A stretch of DNA of 41,670 nt from Bradyrhizobium sp. CSA112 (GCF_029051645.1 NZ_JAACFS010000050.1:1-41670), one strand, 5' to 3'. Shown: positions 26,199 to 34,789, counted from the stretch's first letter. Notes: a model not told the origin generated them from the sequence alone. A program made the numbers and translations.

Positions 26199-27212
26199 TC
26201 ATAGCGCCAAGGCTCGTTTGAGATCGTCGTGTTCGAAGGCGCTGGCCATGCGGTTGATCTCAGCCGATCTGGCGCCGACTGCTTTGGCGCTATCACGCCA
26301 GGTCGTCGTCACCGCCGCGACTTCTTTAATAGTTGCGCGGGCTTGCACGAGCGTGAGGCCGAAAAACTCCGAAGCGGCTTCCAGCAAGTCGAGTGAACAG
26401 GTGCCTTCGTCGAGGTCGATATTTGTTGTTAGCACGCGTGCTTTGAGATCCGTCGGCACCGGGTTGAGGTCGTAGGCGGGAGAGAGCGTCCAGCCCGCCT
26501 TACCGAGCCAGAGGAAGCCGTGGTTGCGCAGGTGATCGTCGACATTGGAGATGAGCATGTTGAAGACGACGCGCCGATAGAGTGCATGGGCGTCGGTCTT
26601 TCCTTGCGCGCCATGTTGCGCAAGGGCGTCGACTATCTCCGGATAGCTGCCCCGCTCGCCGTCTTTGGCGCCCATCATCGCCATGGCCGACAAGAATGGG
26701 ATGCGGGTCGCGCCGGTGCGGTCGAAGCGACGCGACAGCATGACCGGTTTGCCGGCCACTTCGATTAATTCATGGTGCGGAGTAGCGATGCCGGCCTGAC
26801 CAGCCAGCCGCAGCGCGATCTCCTCCCAGGTCTCCATGCTATAGTCGTCGGTCTCCTTCGGGAATTTGGCGATGGAGAGGTTGCCATGCTGATCAACGAC
26901 GGATGCTTTCGGCCGTGCTCCGCCGAGAGAGGAGCCGGGTGCGAAGATAAGCTGGCGATCCTCGTCCGTTTCCTCGTCCCGGAGAATCCGCTCGGTAATC
27001 TGCAGGAGCCGTCCGAGTTCGATCAGGGCAGGGACGGCGGCGCGGATCGGCGCCTGGAAAGTCTCTTGCCCTGCCCAGCGGAATAGTAGCGCGCCGAGAC
27101 GGGTTTCATCGGCGACGCCAAGCAGGTAATCGCTCTCCGCCAGGGTGCGAACTGCGCGGCCCTCGCGTTCAGCTAGGCGGCGTTCGGAGCGTTGCATCAG
27201 ACGTCGGCCCAA
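26199..27212 (-). CDS. HipT-like serine/threonine kinase toxin (HipA without its N-subdomain 1)
   Basis: 337 residues from a TTG at 27212. The Gly-rich loop PGSSLGGARPKAS (about 92-104) is followed by Lys in SIAKF. The catalytic loop is VFNMLISNVDDHLRNHGFL with Asp225/226, His227 and Asn230, and the metal-binding Asp is in LSPAYDLNP (248). HipA kinases phosphorylate aminoacyl-tRNA synthetases (GltX for HipA, TrpS for HipT of E. coli O127) and cause dormancy. The first roughly 80 residues of an ordinary HipA are encoded by the overlapping upstream ORF. This is either a HipBST-type split or one hipA gene with a one-base frameshift at W-GRRLMQR. Confidence 0.85.
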   Translation of the reverse strand: MGRRLMQRSERRLAEREGRAVRTLAESDYLLGVADETRLGALLFRWAGQETFQAPIRAAVPALIELGRLLQITERILRDEETDEDRQLIFAPGSSLGGARPKASVVDQHGNLSIAKFPKETDDYSMETWEEIALRLAGQAGIATPHHELIEVAGKPVMLSRRFDRTGATRIPFLSAMAMMGAKDGERGSYPEIVDALAQHGAQGKTDAHALYRRVVFNMLISNVDDHLRNHGFLWLGKAGWTLSPAYDLNPVPTDLKARVLTTNIDLDEGTCSLDLLEAASEFFGLTLVQARATIKEVAAVTTTWRDSAKAVGARSAEINRMASAFEHDDLKRALAL

Positions 27213-27445
27213 GTGTCGGGTGCGGAGTCGCCGATGGAGCCGAAGATGGCTTGGCCGGGTGGTGGCGCGAAGCCGCCGCGCGTCAGCTTGAGGGCCGGCT
27301 CGATAGAGAAGCGATCAGGATCTTCGAGCCACTCGGGCGCATACTCGAAGACGACTGTTTCGTTACCTCGAACGCGGTTGCTTCTGGCCAAACCGACGCG
27401 CCGCGTGCGGCCGTCCAGCTCGATGTGGACTTCGAAATCAGCCAT
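27197..27445 (-). CDS. HipS-like protein (HipA N-terminal 'couple' domain)
   Basis: 82 residues corresponding to HipA N-subdomain 1: FEVHIELDGRTRRVGLARSN, NETVVFEYAPEWLEDPD and a C-terminal IFGSIGDSAPDTWADV that ends just at the usual PD.WGRRLM junction. It overlaps hipB by 8 nt and the kinase by 16 nt. In HipBST systems this short protein is the antitoxin of HipT. If instead the stop reflects a one-base deletion, a -1 slip on TTGGGC would rebuild full HipA. Confidence 0.75.
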   Translation of the reverse strand: MADFEVHIELDGRTRRVGLARSNRVRGNETVVFEYAPEWLEDPDRFSIEPALKLTRGGFAPPPGQAIFGSIGDSAPDTWADV

Positions 27446-27770
27446 TGTCGGCTCGGGCGGTTCGCTTGAGGTGGATATGTTTGGGTAGCTCTGCGCTGGC
27501 CAGCGCCTGTCCGACTGGGTCGTTGCTGATGTCGGCGACCTGGCTCAGACGCTCGAGCAGGCCGAGCGCCTGGAGGACGCCGGCATAAATCCCGACGCTT
27601 ACATTGGTGTCCCCGGCTTCAACTTTCTGGAGCGTTGAGCGGGAAGTGAATGCGCGCTCGGCCACGACCGCCATCGGCAGCCGTCGTCGCCGGCGGGCAT
27701 CGTGAATGTCCGTGCCGAGCTTGCGCAGGGCCCGCCGCACAGCGGCAGGAGGATTATGTGGAGTAGGCAT
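27438..27770 (-). CDS. hipB: HipB-like XRE-family antitoxin/repressor
   Basis: 110 residues with an HTH (MAVVAERAFTSRSTLQKVEAGDTNVSVGIYAGVLQALGL) in the HipB pattern. The N-terminus is GTDIHDARRRRRLP and the C-terminal tail is short and basic. It is the first gene of the three-gene operon and lies directly behind a dyad operator, so it probably represses the module and, with the HipS-like protein, restrains the kinase. Intact and of normal length. Confidence 0.88.
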   Translation of the reverse strand: MPTPHNPPAAVRRALRKLGTDIHDARRRRRLPMAVVAERAFTSRSTLQKVEAGDTNVSVGIYAGVLQALGLLERLSQVADISNDPVGQALASAELPKHIHLKRTARADNG

Positions 27771-27778
27771 TTGTCACC

Positions 27779-27813
27779 TTCGTACTACAGATTGGCAAAA
27801 TATGTAGCACGAA
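27779..27813 (-). promoter_or_regulatory. Inverted-repeat operator of the hip module
   Basis: TTCGTACTACA (27779-27789) and TGTAGCACGAA (27803-27813) form an 11-bp inverted repeat with one mismatch and a 13-bp spacer. The dyad ends 9 bp from the hipB start. HipB proteins bind such dyads at the promoter. Confidence 0.65.
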
Positions 27814-27869
27814 GATTACATTTTTACTAGTCGGCTGGAAGGATCGACAGCCCTTGAAAATCCACGAAT

Positions 27870-27884
27870 GTAAGATTGTCTTAC
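27870..27884 (+). promoter_or_regulatory. Dyad GTAAGA-TTG-TCTTAC upstream of the two-gene XRE operon
   Basis: A perfect 6-3-6 inverted repeat lies 25 bp before the start at 27910. The position is right for an autoregulatory operator bound by the XRE protein encoded second in the operon. AGGAGG (27898-27903) is the ribosome binding site for the first gene. Confidence 0.5.
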
Positions 27885-27909
27885 CATATGTCGGATCAAG
27901 GAGGCTTCC

Positions 27910-28215
27910 ATGGACCCTGCTACCCTTAAGGAAAAGCTAATCGCTGTTCTCAGCCAGATTCAAGCTGACAGCGGCTTGGAGTGCCCAGCGCTGAGTGGCG
28001 CGATCAAACCGGTTGAGACCTTGCCCAAGTTCGACAGCAAGGTCTGGCCCGTCGCGACCACGATCCTCGCCATAGAGATCGGCGCGACGATCCCGAACGA
28101 CGTCAATATCTTCGTCGACGAGACCACCAAGCTTCCGCGCTCCATCGACGAGACGGCGATCTTCGTCTGTGACCTGCTCAAGAAGCAAAGCGAGAAGGAA
28201 GCGGCCGCGGCATGA
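27910..28215 (+). CDS. Small unknown protein, partner of the XRE regulator
   Basis: 101 residues with a strong AGGAGG ribosome site. The sequence includes LKEKLIAVLSQIQADSGLEC, a central FDSKVWPVATTILAIEIGAT and an acidic C-terminal half ending in EKEAAAA. Its size and helix pattern loosely recall a carrier-protein fold, but no DSx attachment motif is seen, so I do not assign it. The stop overlaps the next start (ATGA), giving a two-gene operon, possibly a toxin-antitoxin or a small regulatory pair. Confidence 0.7.
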   Translation: MDPATLKEKLIAVLSQIQADSGLECPALSGAIKPVETLPKFDSKVWPVATTILAIEIGATIPNDVNIFVDETTKLPRSIDETAIFVCDLLKKQSEKEAAAA

Positions 28216-28577
28216 CCGAGCTCGATCCCGCGAAGCGGGCCCAGATCGCTGATCGACTGAAAGAGGCGCGCAAGCTGCCCGGCTTGTCACAAGGCCATGT
28301 CGCCAAGATAATCGGCCTGCACCGTCCTTCCATCACCGAGATCGAAGCAGGCAACCGCCGTGTCTCAGCCGACGAACTCGTCCGACTTGCAGAGATCTAT
28401 GACGTCAGCGTCGCCTGGCTGCTCGGCGAAGCGCCCGAGACGCTCGACGCTCAAGATCCGCGGCTTGAGCTTGCCGCACGCGAACTCTCCAAACTCAAGC
28501 CAGATGATCTGGAACGTTTGCTTAGGCTGTTAGCGGCGATGCGCAACGATTCCACCGCGAGCGGGGACGATCGCTGA
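28212..28577 (+). CDS. XRE-family transcriptional regulator
   Basis: 121 residues. The HTH_3 domain spans about 10-65 (GHVAKIIGLHRPSITEIEAGNRRVSADELVRLAEIYDVSV, seen in parts), with AWLLGE closing the helical bundle and a C-terminal helix of DDLERLLRLLAAM. It is translationally coupled to the unknown 101-residue protein and probably controls both genes through the dyad at 27870. The same HTH-plus-AWLLG style is common next to ImmA proteases, but none follows here. The 3' end overlaps the convergent DUF6788 frame by about 48 nt. Confidence 0.9.
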   Translation: MTELDPAKRAQIADRLKEARKLPGLSQGHVAKIIGLHRPSITEIEAGNRRVSADELVRLAEIYDVSVAWLLGEAPETLDAQDPRLELAARELSKLKPDDLERLLRLLAAMRNDSTASGDDR

Positions 28578-28943
28578 TGAGTGTGTTCGTCTCCACCACC
28601 GTCGTATCTTCCTCCCGCCCCGTGGCGCCGCCGCATCGGGGCCCAGCAGGTCGTGATTGAGCTCGCAGATCGCTTCGATCGCTTCTTTCAGCTTCTGATA
28701 GTTGTCCAGCCAACGGCGCACTTCAGCAACGCGTTCACGGCGCACGCTGAACTGGCGAACGCGTCCGCCGCCATAGCTCACCGTCAGCACGTACACTTGG
28801 TGCCCTTCGCCGCGCGCACATTTCGGGCAGCCGCTCTTGTGACGAACCGTGCGCTCCAGCAGCGAACCACGCAGCAGTTCGCCGGTGACCGGCAGCTTGC
28901 CGACAAGCCTCTCGCGGGTTTGAAGAGCTCGATCTCGAATCAT
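28530..28943 (-). CDS. DUF6788-family small protein
   Basis: Up to 137 residues starting at 28943. The core is VRHKSGCPKCARGEGHQVYV with CPKCARG, LTVSYGGGRVRQFSV and VAEVRRWLDNYQKLKEAIE, the DUF6788 pattern often found beside transposon remnants in soil bacteria. The C-terminal 20-25 residues overlap the convergent XRE gene and look unlike the family, so the true end may have been changed. Function unknown. The cysteines could hold zinc. Confidence 0.7.
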   Translation of the reverse strand: MIRDRALQTRERLVGKLPVTGELLRGSLLERTVRHKSGCPKCARGEGHQVYVLTVSYGGGRVRQFSVRRERVAEVRRWLDNYQKLKEAIEAICELNHDLLGPDAAAPRGGRKIRRWWRRTHSSAIVPARGGIVAHRR

Positions 28944-29696
28944 TCATAAGAATGAATCAATCTCACCCACACAAGTCAACGCTGATTCCGTCCGATCTTG
29001 CAGTTTTCGCCCCACCAAGCGATTCTGGCTGCCTCAAAAGGCCGCCGAATTTTGCGCCGGAAAGTAGCTAGCGCGGCCAAAGCGGAGGACCGTCCGCTGA
29101 TTGACGTCGTGCGCAGCATGGAGGATGCAAAAGTGACCACGCTGGCCGAGCTCGGGCCGAGCGTGGTACAGCAGGTAGTGCGACAAGGGCGAGGGCAGCG
29201 CGTCGTCTCGGATGAGTCCTCAGAATAGCGCCTCCGAGGCCATCGATGAACGACGCAGGCCCTATCTCCGACCTGGGAGGCACCGGTCCGGAGCTACCGA
29301 TAGATTTCGGTTTTGGACTATCAAGGAGTAAGAACTTTGCTTAACCTGCTTGGGTTGAACAATTTATAGTGGTAACGGGTCGGGGGACACCGTAATGATT
29401 TTTAGAGGTGCCGATGCGCGCAAGCGGATTGCGGCGGACTCCGTTGACGCCGTCAAGCGGGGACACGGCGTATCCTGTACCGTTGGTCCACGTCACCGCT
29501 CAGGAGGCAAGATAGATCGATCCCGTCGCCGCGCATTCTGACAGCGATGTTGTGCACTGGCTGAGTATGCAGTCGCCAAGCGCAGATTGGTCCGGTAGAC
29601 GCTGAACCAGCGTTAAAGTATCTGTAGCGAAAACTTGTAATCTTCTCGTCATAGTTGTATCTTTAAAATGCGATTTTGGATTCGAGGGGCTCGTCC
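28944..29696. other. Long intergenic stretch with no supported gene
   Basis: A 76-codon frame at 28998-29228 (plus strand) contains RPLIDVVRSMEDAKVTTLAE and might be a small gene fragment, but it has no clear ribosome site or family. The rest (29229-29696) has a short AT-rich segment near 29330-29370 and otherwise nothing I can identify. The secreted EEP gene follows. Confidence 0.5.
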
Positions 29697-30785
29697 ATGA
29701 AGATGATCGCGCTTGTTGCTTTGTGGATTCTTGGCTTGTCGGCTTCCTCCCTCGCGCAAGACATCAATTGCGGTGCAAAAGGGCCTGATCCGAAGCCGAG
29801 TGAGATCAAGCTCATTTCGTGGAATATCGCCGAATTAGCGACGGCAGTGAGGGTCTATGATCGTCTCCTCCGCTCGGAAGATGAATTCAAGGACTTGCGG
29901 CTCTATCGTGAATGCAGCGACGGCCACGTCTACGCCATGCAGGAGATCGCGAGCCTTCGCGCGCTCGCGCGCGTTTTCCCACCATCCCAGTACATTCTCT
30001 GCATTTCCGGGCAGACCGTTGCGGACCAGCGTGGCCTGGCGCCCGATTATCCTTTCAACCAGCTTTCGGATATCAAGCCGCAGTGCGTAACCGACCCGAC
30101 CTCAGCCGTGAGTACTCTGCCGGGCGAACTCACCAATCCTGCCAGGCAGTATGTTGCTTTAGCAATCAAGCGATCTTCTGGCGTTTCACTCGGAGATACG
30201 AGGGACGTCGTGGATCTTGGGCCAAAAGACCCGGCAACTGACCACCAGACCCGGTGGGGGCTCGACATTACCTTGAACAAAAATGGCGCTCTTTTGCGGC
30301 TACTCGTCGTGCACATGAAGTCTCGCTGCAACGAAGATCCCATCGAAGAACCTTCAGATAACGACCACTGTCCAGCGCTCTTTCGTCAGCTGCAACCGCT
30401 TAAATCCTGGATCAGGGCAGCGCATCAGGGCGGTGGGCCGGTTATCGTTGCCGGAGACTTCAATCGCAGGTTCGACCGCGAAAGCCCTGAGATAAAGACG
30501 ACTGATATGTGGGATGTGATGTCTGGCGCGTCCACGTCGAGCCCTGACGATGACGTGAAACTTACCCATATCCCTAAGAACAAGGAGTTCAAGTGCTGGC
30601 CTACCGAGCCCGCCAGCCAACGCTTTTCGATAGATTTCTTTGTCTTGAATGAGAAGGCCGCTGCCCTTGCGGACGCGGGATCATACTGGAAATGGCGATA
30701 CGGCAAAGACATTGAAGAGGAAACGCCGCGTTCCCGTTGGCCCAGTGATCATTGCCAGATTCAACTGAACCTTAAGTTTCCATGA
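29697..30785 (+). CDS. Secreted endonuclease/exonuclease/phosphatase-family protein
   Basis: 362 residues from the ATG at 29697, chosen because it opens a signal peptide (basic MKM, hydrophobic ALVALWILGLSA, cleavage after SSLAQ). EEP active-site motifs are complete: LISWNIAEL (Asn), YAMQEIAS (Glu), VHMKSR, VAGDFNRRFD (Asp, Asn) and WPSDHCQI (Asp-His). It probably hydrolyses nucleic acid or another phosphodiester outside the cytoplasm. It sits 78 bp upstream of, and in line with, a trypsin-nuclease fusion, suggesting a shared role. The substrate is not predictable from sequence. Confidence 0.88.
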   Translation: MKMIALVALWILGLSASSLAQDINCGAKGPDPKPSEIKLISWNIAELATAVRVYDRLLRSEDEFKDLRLYRECSDGHVYAMQEIASLRALARVFPPSQYILCISGQTVADQRGLAPDYPFNQLSDIKPQCVTDPTSAVSTLPGELTNPARQYVALAIKRSSGVSLGDTRDVVDLGPKDPATDHQTRWGLDITLNKNGALLRLLVVHMKSRCNEDPIEEPSDNDHCPALFRQLQPLKSWIRAAHQGGGPVIVAGDFNRRFDRESPEIKTTDMWDVMSGASTSSPDDDVKLTHIPKNKEFKCWPTEPASQRFSIDFFVLNEKAAALADAGSYWKWRYGKDIEEETPRSRWPSDHCQIQLNLKFP

Positions 30786-30863
30786 TTGACGCGAAGTGCC
30801 GTTTGAAGCCGAGCCACGGGCCGGTTTGTGTTGTTTCTAAAGATCTAATTTTACGGGGAACGT

Positions 30864-32990
30864 ATGCAGATTGATACTGAAGTAGTCGCCACGACGACCG
30901 CGCGAGTCGACTCGAAGCGCGGTGAACTCAAGGCACCTGCGGCAAAGCCTGATCTTCCGAAGGATCGGGCGGATCGCGTTACTCGGTACATCAATGAAAA
31001 CCGGACGCCCGATGACGTCGCCGCCCTTGAGCGCGCGATGGGAACGAATGACCTACTGAGCCTACACTACTTCTGGGCAGGCATTCGTGCGGCCCGTTCT
31101 GTTGGTTGCATCAAAATACCACCGTCGCCGGGTGATCGCGGAGGGTCTGCTACTGGCTTCATGATCGCCCCCACACTCCTGCTAACGAATTGGCATGTTT
31201 TTAAGATGCCGGAAGTAGCAGGCCGCTCGCGTGTCCAGTTCGCATACGAGTCGGACCCCCTTGGAAATGACCGAATCCCCACCTGGTTTTCCTTCGCTCC
31301 TGACAAGTTCTTCTTCAGCAACAAGGATCTCGATTATTGCGTCGTGGCGGTCGACCCTCTTTCCAAGCAAGGGACGGAAGAGCTGGCGAGTTTCGGATGG
31401 CTTCGCCTGAATCCTCAACTCGGCAAGGCGGACTACGGCCAGTTTCTTTCCATCGTTCAGCATCCCGGAGGCCAGAGCAAGCAGATAGCCATTCGTGAAA
31501 ATAAACTATTGCCCTTCGATGACACTGAAGACTTTCTCACCTACCAGAGCGATACCTTCCGAGGCTCGTCAGGCTCGCCAGTGTTCAACGATCTTTGGGA
31601 TGTCGTTGCCCTACACCACTCGGGAAAGCCGCTGAAAGATAGCCAAGGTCGCTACATCGGCCACGACGGCCAGCCCATTACCGACCATAAGCCGCTGGAG
31701 CACGAGATCAAATGGATAGCAAACGAAGGCGTCAGGACCAGCCGGCTCGTAGCTGACATCAGGAAACAGGCTGCTCGTCATGATCTCCTGCCGGTGCTTG
31801 AGGCGGCTATCCAAGGAACGATCAAGCCAACTGCAGCCGAACTCGAAATCGACGTGGAGCCGTCAGCACGGCCTACTTTCGCTCCGCAGCTCATTCCAGC
31901 AAGCCTGCCGAGTGAGGGATTCTCACTCGTCTTGCCACTAAACGTCTCGCTCAAGGTTGAAAGCCTTTCGAATCCTCCTTCTATCCGCTCGTTGATCCCG
32001 GAAGTAAAGCCATTGGCTGCTCCGGCCATTGTCGCAAGTGCTGAGCCTGACGAGTTGTTGCTGGAGAAGCTTAACTTCGACACCGACTATAGCGATCGAC
32101 AAGGCTACGACGAAAACTTCCTCGGCCGCGACCGTATTGCGGAATTCCCGACCATAGAGAGCGAAGACCCGAAGCTGATTGCTCCCTTGCGGGGCCGCGC
32201 CGGCAAGGTCCTCCACTACCATCACTATTCGTGCATGATGCATGCACAACGGAGAATGCCGGTCCTTTCGGCCTGCAATACCGATTACAGCAAAGGCCAG
32301 AGGAAGATTAAGGGCCGCGAAACCTTTGGAAAGGACGAGTGGATAACCGATAGCCGCATGGACGAAAAGTACCAGCTGCCGAAAGGCTTCTATGATCGGT
32401 GGAAGAGACTCGATTTTGGCCATCTCGTGAGGCGAGATGATAACTGTTGGGGTGCGTCAAAGACAGAGATTGAGTACGCGAATTCAGACACGTTTCACCT
32501 GACGAACTGCACGCCCCAGCACGAAGCATTTAATCGCGATAAGTTTGGTTTCCACGGCTTGTGGGGGCGGCTCGAAAATCACATTAGCAGGCAAGCATCC
32601 TCCGATAGGACGCTGGCACGCCTGTCGATCTTTGCTGGTCCAATTTTCACGGTGCGGGATCTGAAACTTGAAGACGAGGAGGCAGGCAACGTTTATGTGC
32701 CGCTATCCTATTGGAAGGTAGTCGTTGCACCGACCAGGAGCGGCAGCATCAGGGCGTTCGGCTTCGTCACATCGCAAAAGCAGGAGCTAGCTGACGATTC
32801 ACCTTTTGAGGAATTCTCGCCAGAAGGCTTCGAAGACGAGCAAGCGACATTGGCGGAAATCGAAAGACGCACTGTTGTCCGGTTTAGTGCGACGTTGAAA
32901 GCGGCCGACGTCATGAATGACCGGCCCGTGCAGGAGGAGGAACTTATGCCCCTCTCCTCATTCGAAGATGTCTGGATGGGGAAGAAATAA
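30864..32990 (+). CDS. EAD-like/trypsin-like protease/NUC1 endonuclease fusion protein
   Basis: 708 residues in three parts. (1) About 35-80 contains DDVAALERAMGTNDLLSLHY, like the small effector-associated domains found before trypsin domains. (2) A trypsin-like domain has TNWHVF (His111), DLDYCVV (Asp157) and FRGSSGSPVF (Ser236), a full triad. (3) A C-terminal DNA/RNA non-specific endonuclease has LDFGHLVRRDD (His520, DxGH motif), FHLTNCTPQHEAFN (Asn548) and LWGRLE. No signal peptide is visible, so unlike its neighbour it may be cytosolic. The protease may release the nuclease on a trigger, as proposed for conflict-system effectors. Ribosome site GGGGAA precedes it. Confidence 0.88.
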   Translation: MQIDTEVVATTTARVDSKRGELKAPAAKPDLPKDRADRVTRYINENRTPDDVAALERAMGTNDLLSLHYFWAGIRAARSVGCIKIPPSPGDRGGSATGFMIAPTLLLTNWHVFKMPEVAGRSRVQFAYESDPLGNDRIPTWFSFAPDKFFFSNKDLDYCVVAVDPLSKQGTEELASFGWLRLNPQLGKADYGQFLSIVQHPGGQSKQIAIRENKLLPFDDTEDFLTYQSDTFRGSSGSPVFNDLWDVVALHHSGKPLKDSQGRYIGHDGQPITDHKPLEHEIKWIANEGVRTSRLVADIRKQAARHDLLPVLEAAIQGTIKPTAAELEIDVEPSARPTFAPQLIPASLPSEGFSLVLPLNVSLKVESLSNPPSIRSLIPEVKPLAAPAIVASAEPDELLLEKLNFDTDYSDRQGYDENFLGRDRIAEFPTIESEDPKLIAPLRGRAGKVLHYHHYSCMMHAQRRMPVLSACNTDYSKGQRKIKGRETFGKDEWITDSRMDEKYQLPKGFYDRWKRLDFGHLVRRDDNCWGASKTEIEYANSDTFHLTNCTPQHEAFNRDKFGFHGLWGRLENHISRQASSDRTLARLSIFAGPIFTVRDLKLEDEEAGNVYVPLSYWKVVVAPTRSGSIRAFGFVTSQKQELADDSPFEEFSPEGFEDEQATLAEIERRTVVRFSATLKAADVMNDRPVQEEELMPLSSFEDVWMGKK

Positions 32991-33290
32991 CTGCGGGAAC
33001 GGAGGCTCATGCTCGATGGCCGCGGTGCTTGGAATGACAGACGTGTGATCGAGTGGCATGCCCCGTTGCTTGAGCTATCGCAAAGATCAGGGCAGGGAGT
33101 TCGCGAACCATGCGTGTACGACGCTGGTCTTTTGGGTGCTGGCAGGACCTTCTGCGAACGAAGCTGGTCAATCTTCGTTCTACTGGTGGGCCGGTGAAAG
33201 CGAACCCCGCTGGCCTGCAAGTTTTGGTCTTCTTTGATGGCGCGAAGAAAGGCGCACCGCCACAAGCCGAGATCGCCCGATCATGAATGG
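32991..33290. other. Intergenic region, nothing recognised
   Basis: A 62-codon frame (33009-33197) is open but has no ribosome site, motif or family likeness. I see no RNA or repeat here. The group II intron sequence seems to begin near the right end of this stretch. Confidence 0.4.
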
Positions 33291-33667
33291 GACCTAAAAT
33301 GTCGAGCTATAGCTAGCGAAGCGCAAGGGCGGAACCGCGAGGGACCGTCTGAAGGAAGCGTGGAGCAAAGTCGCGACCCGACGAACAGAAATCGGATACG
33401 AGGCAGCACTGGTCGGACGAGCGGGCAGGCATTCGCGAAGTCCATCTCCATCAATGGCCAGAGTTGTAAATCCGGCGGGTGTGCGATGAAGGCTGTCGGA
33501 CTTACCCCGAGAGATCTGCATCGTGTTCTTCGGGACTGAGGACGCCGCAAGGTGTTCTGACCACGATGCAGAAGTCAGCAGAGGGCGTATTAGGCCGGCT
33601 CGCCGGCTGAAGGCCGAACGGTCCCCGATGAGGGGTTGAAGGAAAGGGCAAGTAGATCGGACGTCTC
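33290..33667 (+). ncRNA. 5' ribozyme domains of a truncated group II intron
   Basis: The stretch has the text typical of bacterial group II intron domain I-IV RNA (GGGCGGAACCGCGAGGGACC, GACGAACAGAAATCGGATAC, GAAGTCAGCAGAGG) and leads directly to the intron-encoded reverse transcriptase at 33668. The exact 5' splice boundary cannot be fixed by eye. The 3' domains V-VI are missing because the element is cut at about 34195. Confidence 0.5.
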
Positions 33668-34195
33668 ATGACCGGATCGCGACCGCCATACCAACTTGAG
33701 TTGGACTTGCCGATGCCCGCGCGGGGTGAAGCCCAGCGTCGGGACGCGCAAGAGGTCGAAACGATCGTGGCGACGGCCGAACCCAAAAGCCCGGCATCCA
33801 CAGAACATCTTATGGAGGCGATCTGTGACCCAGACAATATAGAAGCTGCGTTGGATGCGGTGGTGCGCAACGAGGGAGCGCCCGGCATCGATGGTATCAC
33901 CGTCAAACAACTGCCGGACATTCTCAAAGCGCGCTGGCCGAAGATCGAAGATCAACTACTGCAGGGGCGCTACCAGCCGCAACCGGTGCGTCGGGTGAGA
34001 ATCCCGAAGCCGGACGGCGGGATCCAGCAGGCGATGCATCAGGTGCTGATGCCGCTGTTCGATCCAGACTTTTCCAAAGCCTCGTACGGCTTCCGTCCGG
34101 GGCGCAGCGCGCACGATGCGGTGCTTGCCACGCGAACGCATGTGGTCGGAGGCCGACGCTTCGTCGTCGACCTCGACCTGGAGAAGTTCTTGGAC
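33668..34195 (+). pseudogene. ltrA: Group II intron reverse transcriptase/maturase, N-terminal fragment
   Basis: About 176 residues: EAICDPDNIEAALDAVVRN, GAPGIDGITV, RRVRIPKPDGGIQQAM (RT motif region), ASYGFRPGRSAHDAV and FVVDLDLEKFLD. It breaks off just before the FDxVNH region, ahead of the YADD active site, so it has no polymerase, maturase or endonuclease activity. The cut joins unrelated DNA at 34195-34207. Confidence 0.88.
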
Positions 34196-34218
34196 ACCGC
34201 TTCATAATGCCCTCTGGT

Positions 34219-34400
34219 TCATGAGGTTTGATCGAAGAGTTCGGATTGCCGGGTTATCACCTTGATCCGGATTCCCTTTTTCCTGCCATTCGTGACGTGC
34301 ACGACTTCGAGCTCGCCGCGCTTGACACGCTGCAACACGGTTTGGCGCGAGGCCCGGCTGAGCCGCGCTGAAAACTGGCGCCGCACCCGACTGCAACGGC
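34219..34400 (-). pseudogene. Small HTH-like protein remnant
   Basis: The minus-strand peptide SRASRQTVLQRVKRGELEVV and VTNGRKKGIRIKV looks like the helix-turn-helix plus basic tail of small plasmid or transposon DNA-binding proteins (MerR-like excisionase style). The preceding residues are low-complexity, so the N-terminus is probably lost or in another frame. An overlapping plus-strand frame to 34489 (LTDLSDDPDRRKAIRAA) also looks protein-like. I cannot decide which is real. Confidence 0.3.
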
Positions 34401-34580
34401 TGCTCACTGATCTTTCCGACGACCCGGACCGGCGCAAGGCGATACGCGCCGCGCGACTGTATCTGGAGGTGACGCCCGGCAAAAACTAAAGCCGCCGCGG
34501 CGGGTTGAGAAAACGGCGCGGCGGCTCTGGGCTGGATACGCTGCCCGGCTAGATTGTCGCCGAGATCAGTGAAGTAACCA

Positions 34581-34763
34581 TTAGCTCTTAGGTGGCTTGA
34601 GCCAGTCGGGCTTGCCCTTACGCTGCGCGTCGTAGGTCGATGTGGCCTTGGCAATCTCGCCGGCCCGCTTCGCCACAGTTTTGCTGATCTTAAGGTCCGA
34701 TTTGTTATCCTGTTCCAGCGCAGCCGTCACATCGGTGGGTGGTGGTTGTGTTTCCTTAGTCAT
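34581..34763 (-). CDS. Small hydrophilic hypothetical protein
   Basis: 60 residues from the ATG at 34763, preceded by GAAGGAGAT at good spacing, which is why I accept it. The sequence is charged and proline-rich at both ends (MTKETQPPPTDV ... KPDWLKPPKS) with a central helix DLKISKTVAKRAGEIAKATS. No membrane or metal-binding feature. It lies in a debris field, and its function is unknown. Confidence 0.6.
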   Translation of the reverse strand: MTKETQPPPTDVTAALEQDNKSDLKISKTVAKRAGEIAKATSTYDAQRKGKPDWLKPPKS

Positions 34764-34789
34764 GGTGCGATCTCCTTCGCGTCTGTAGC

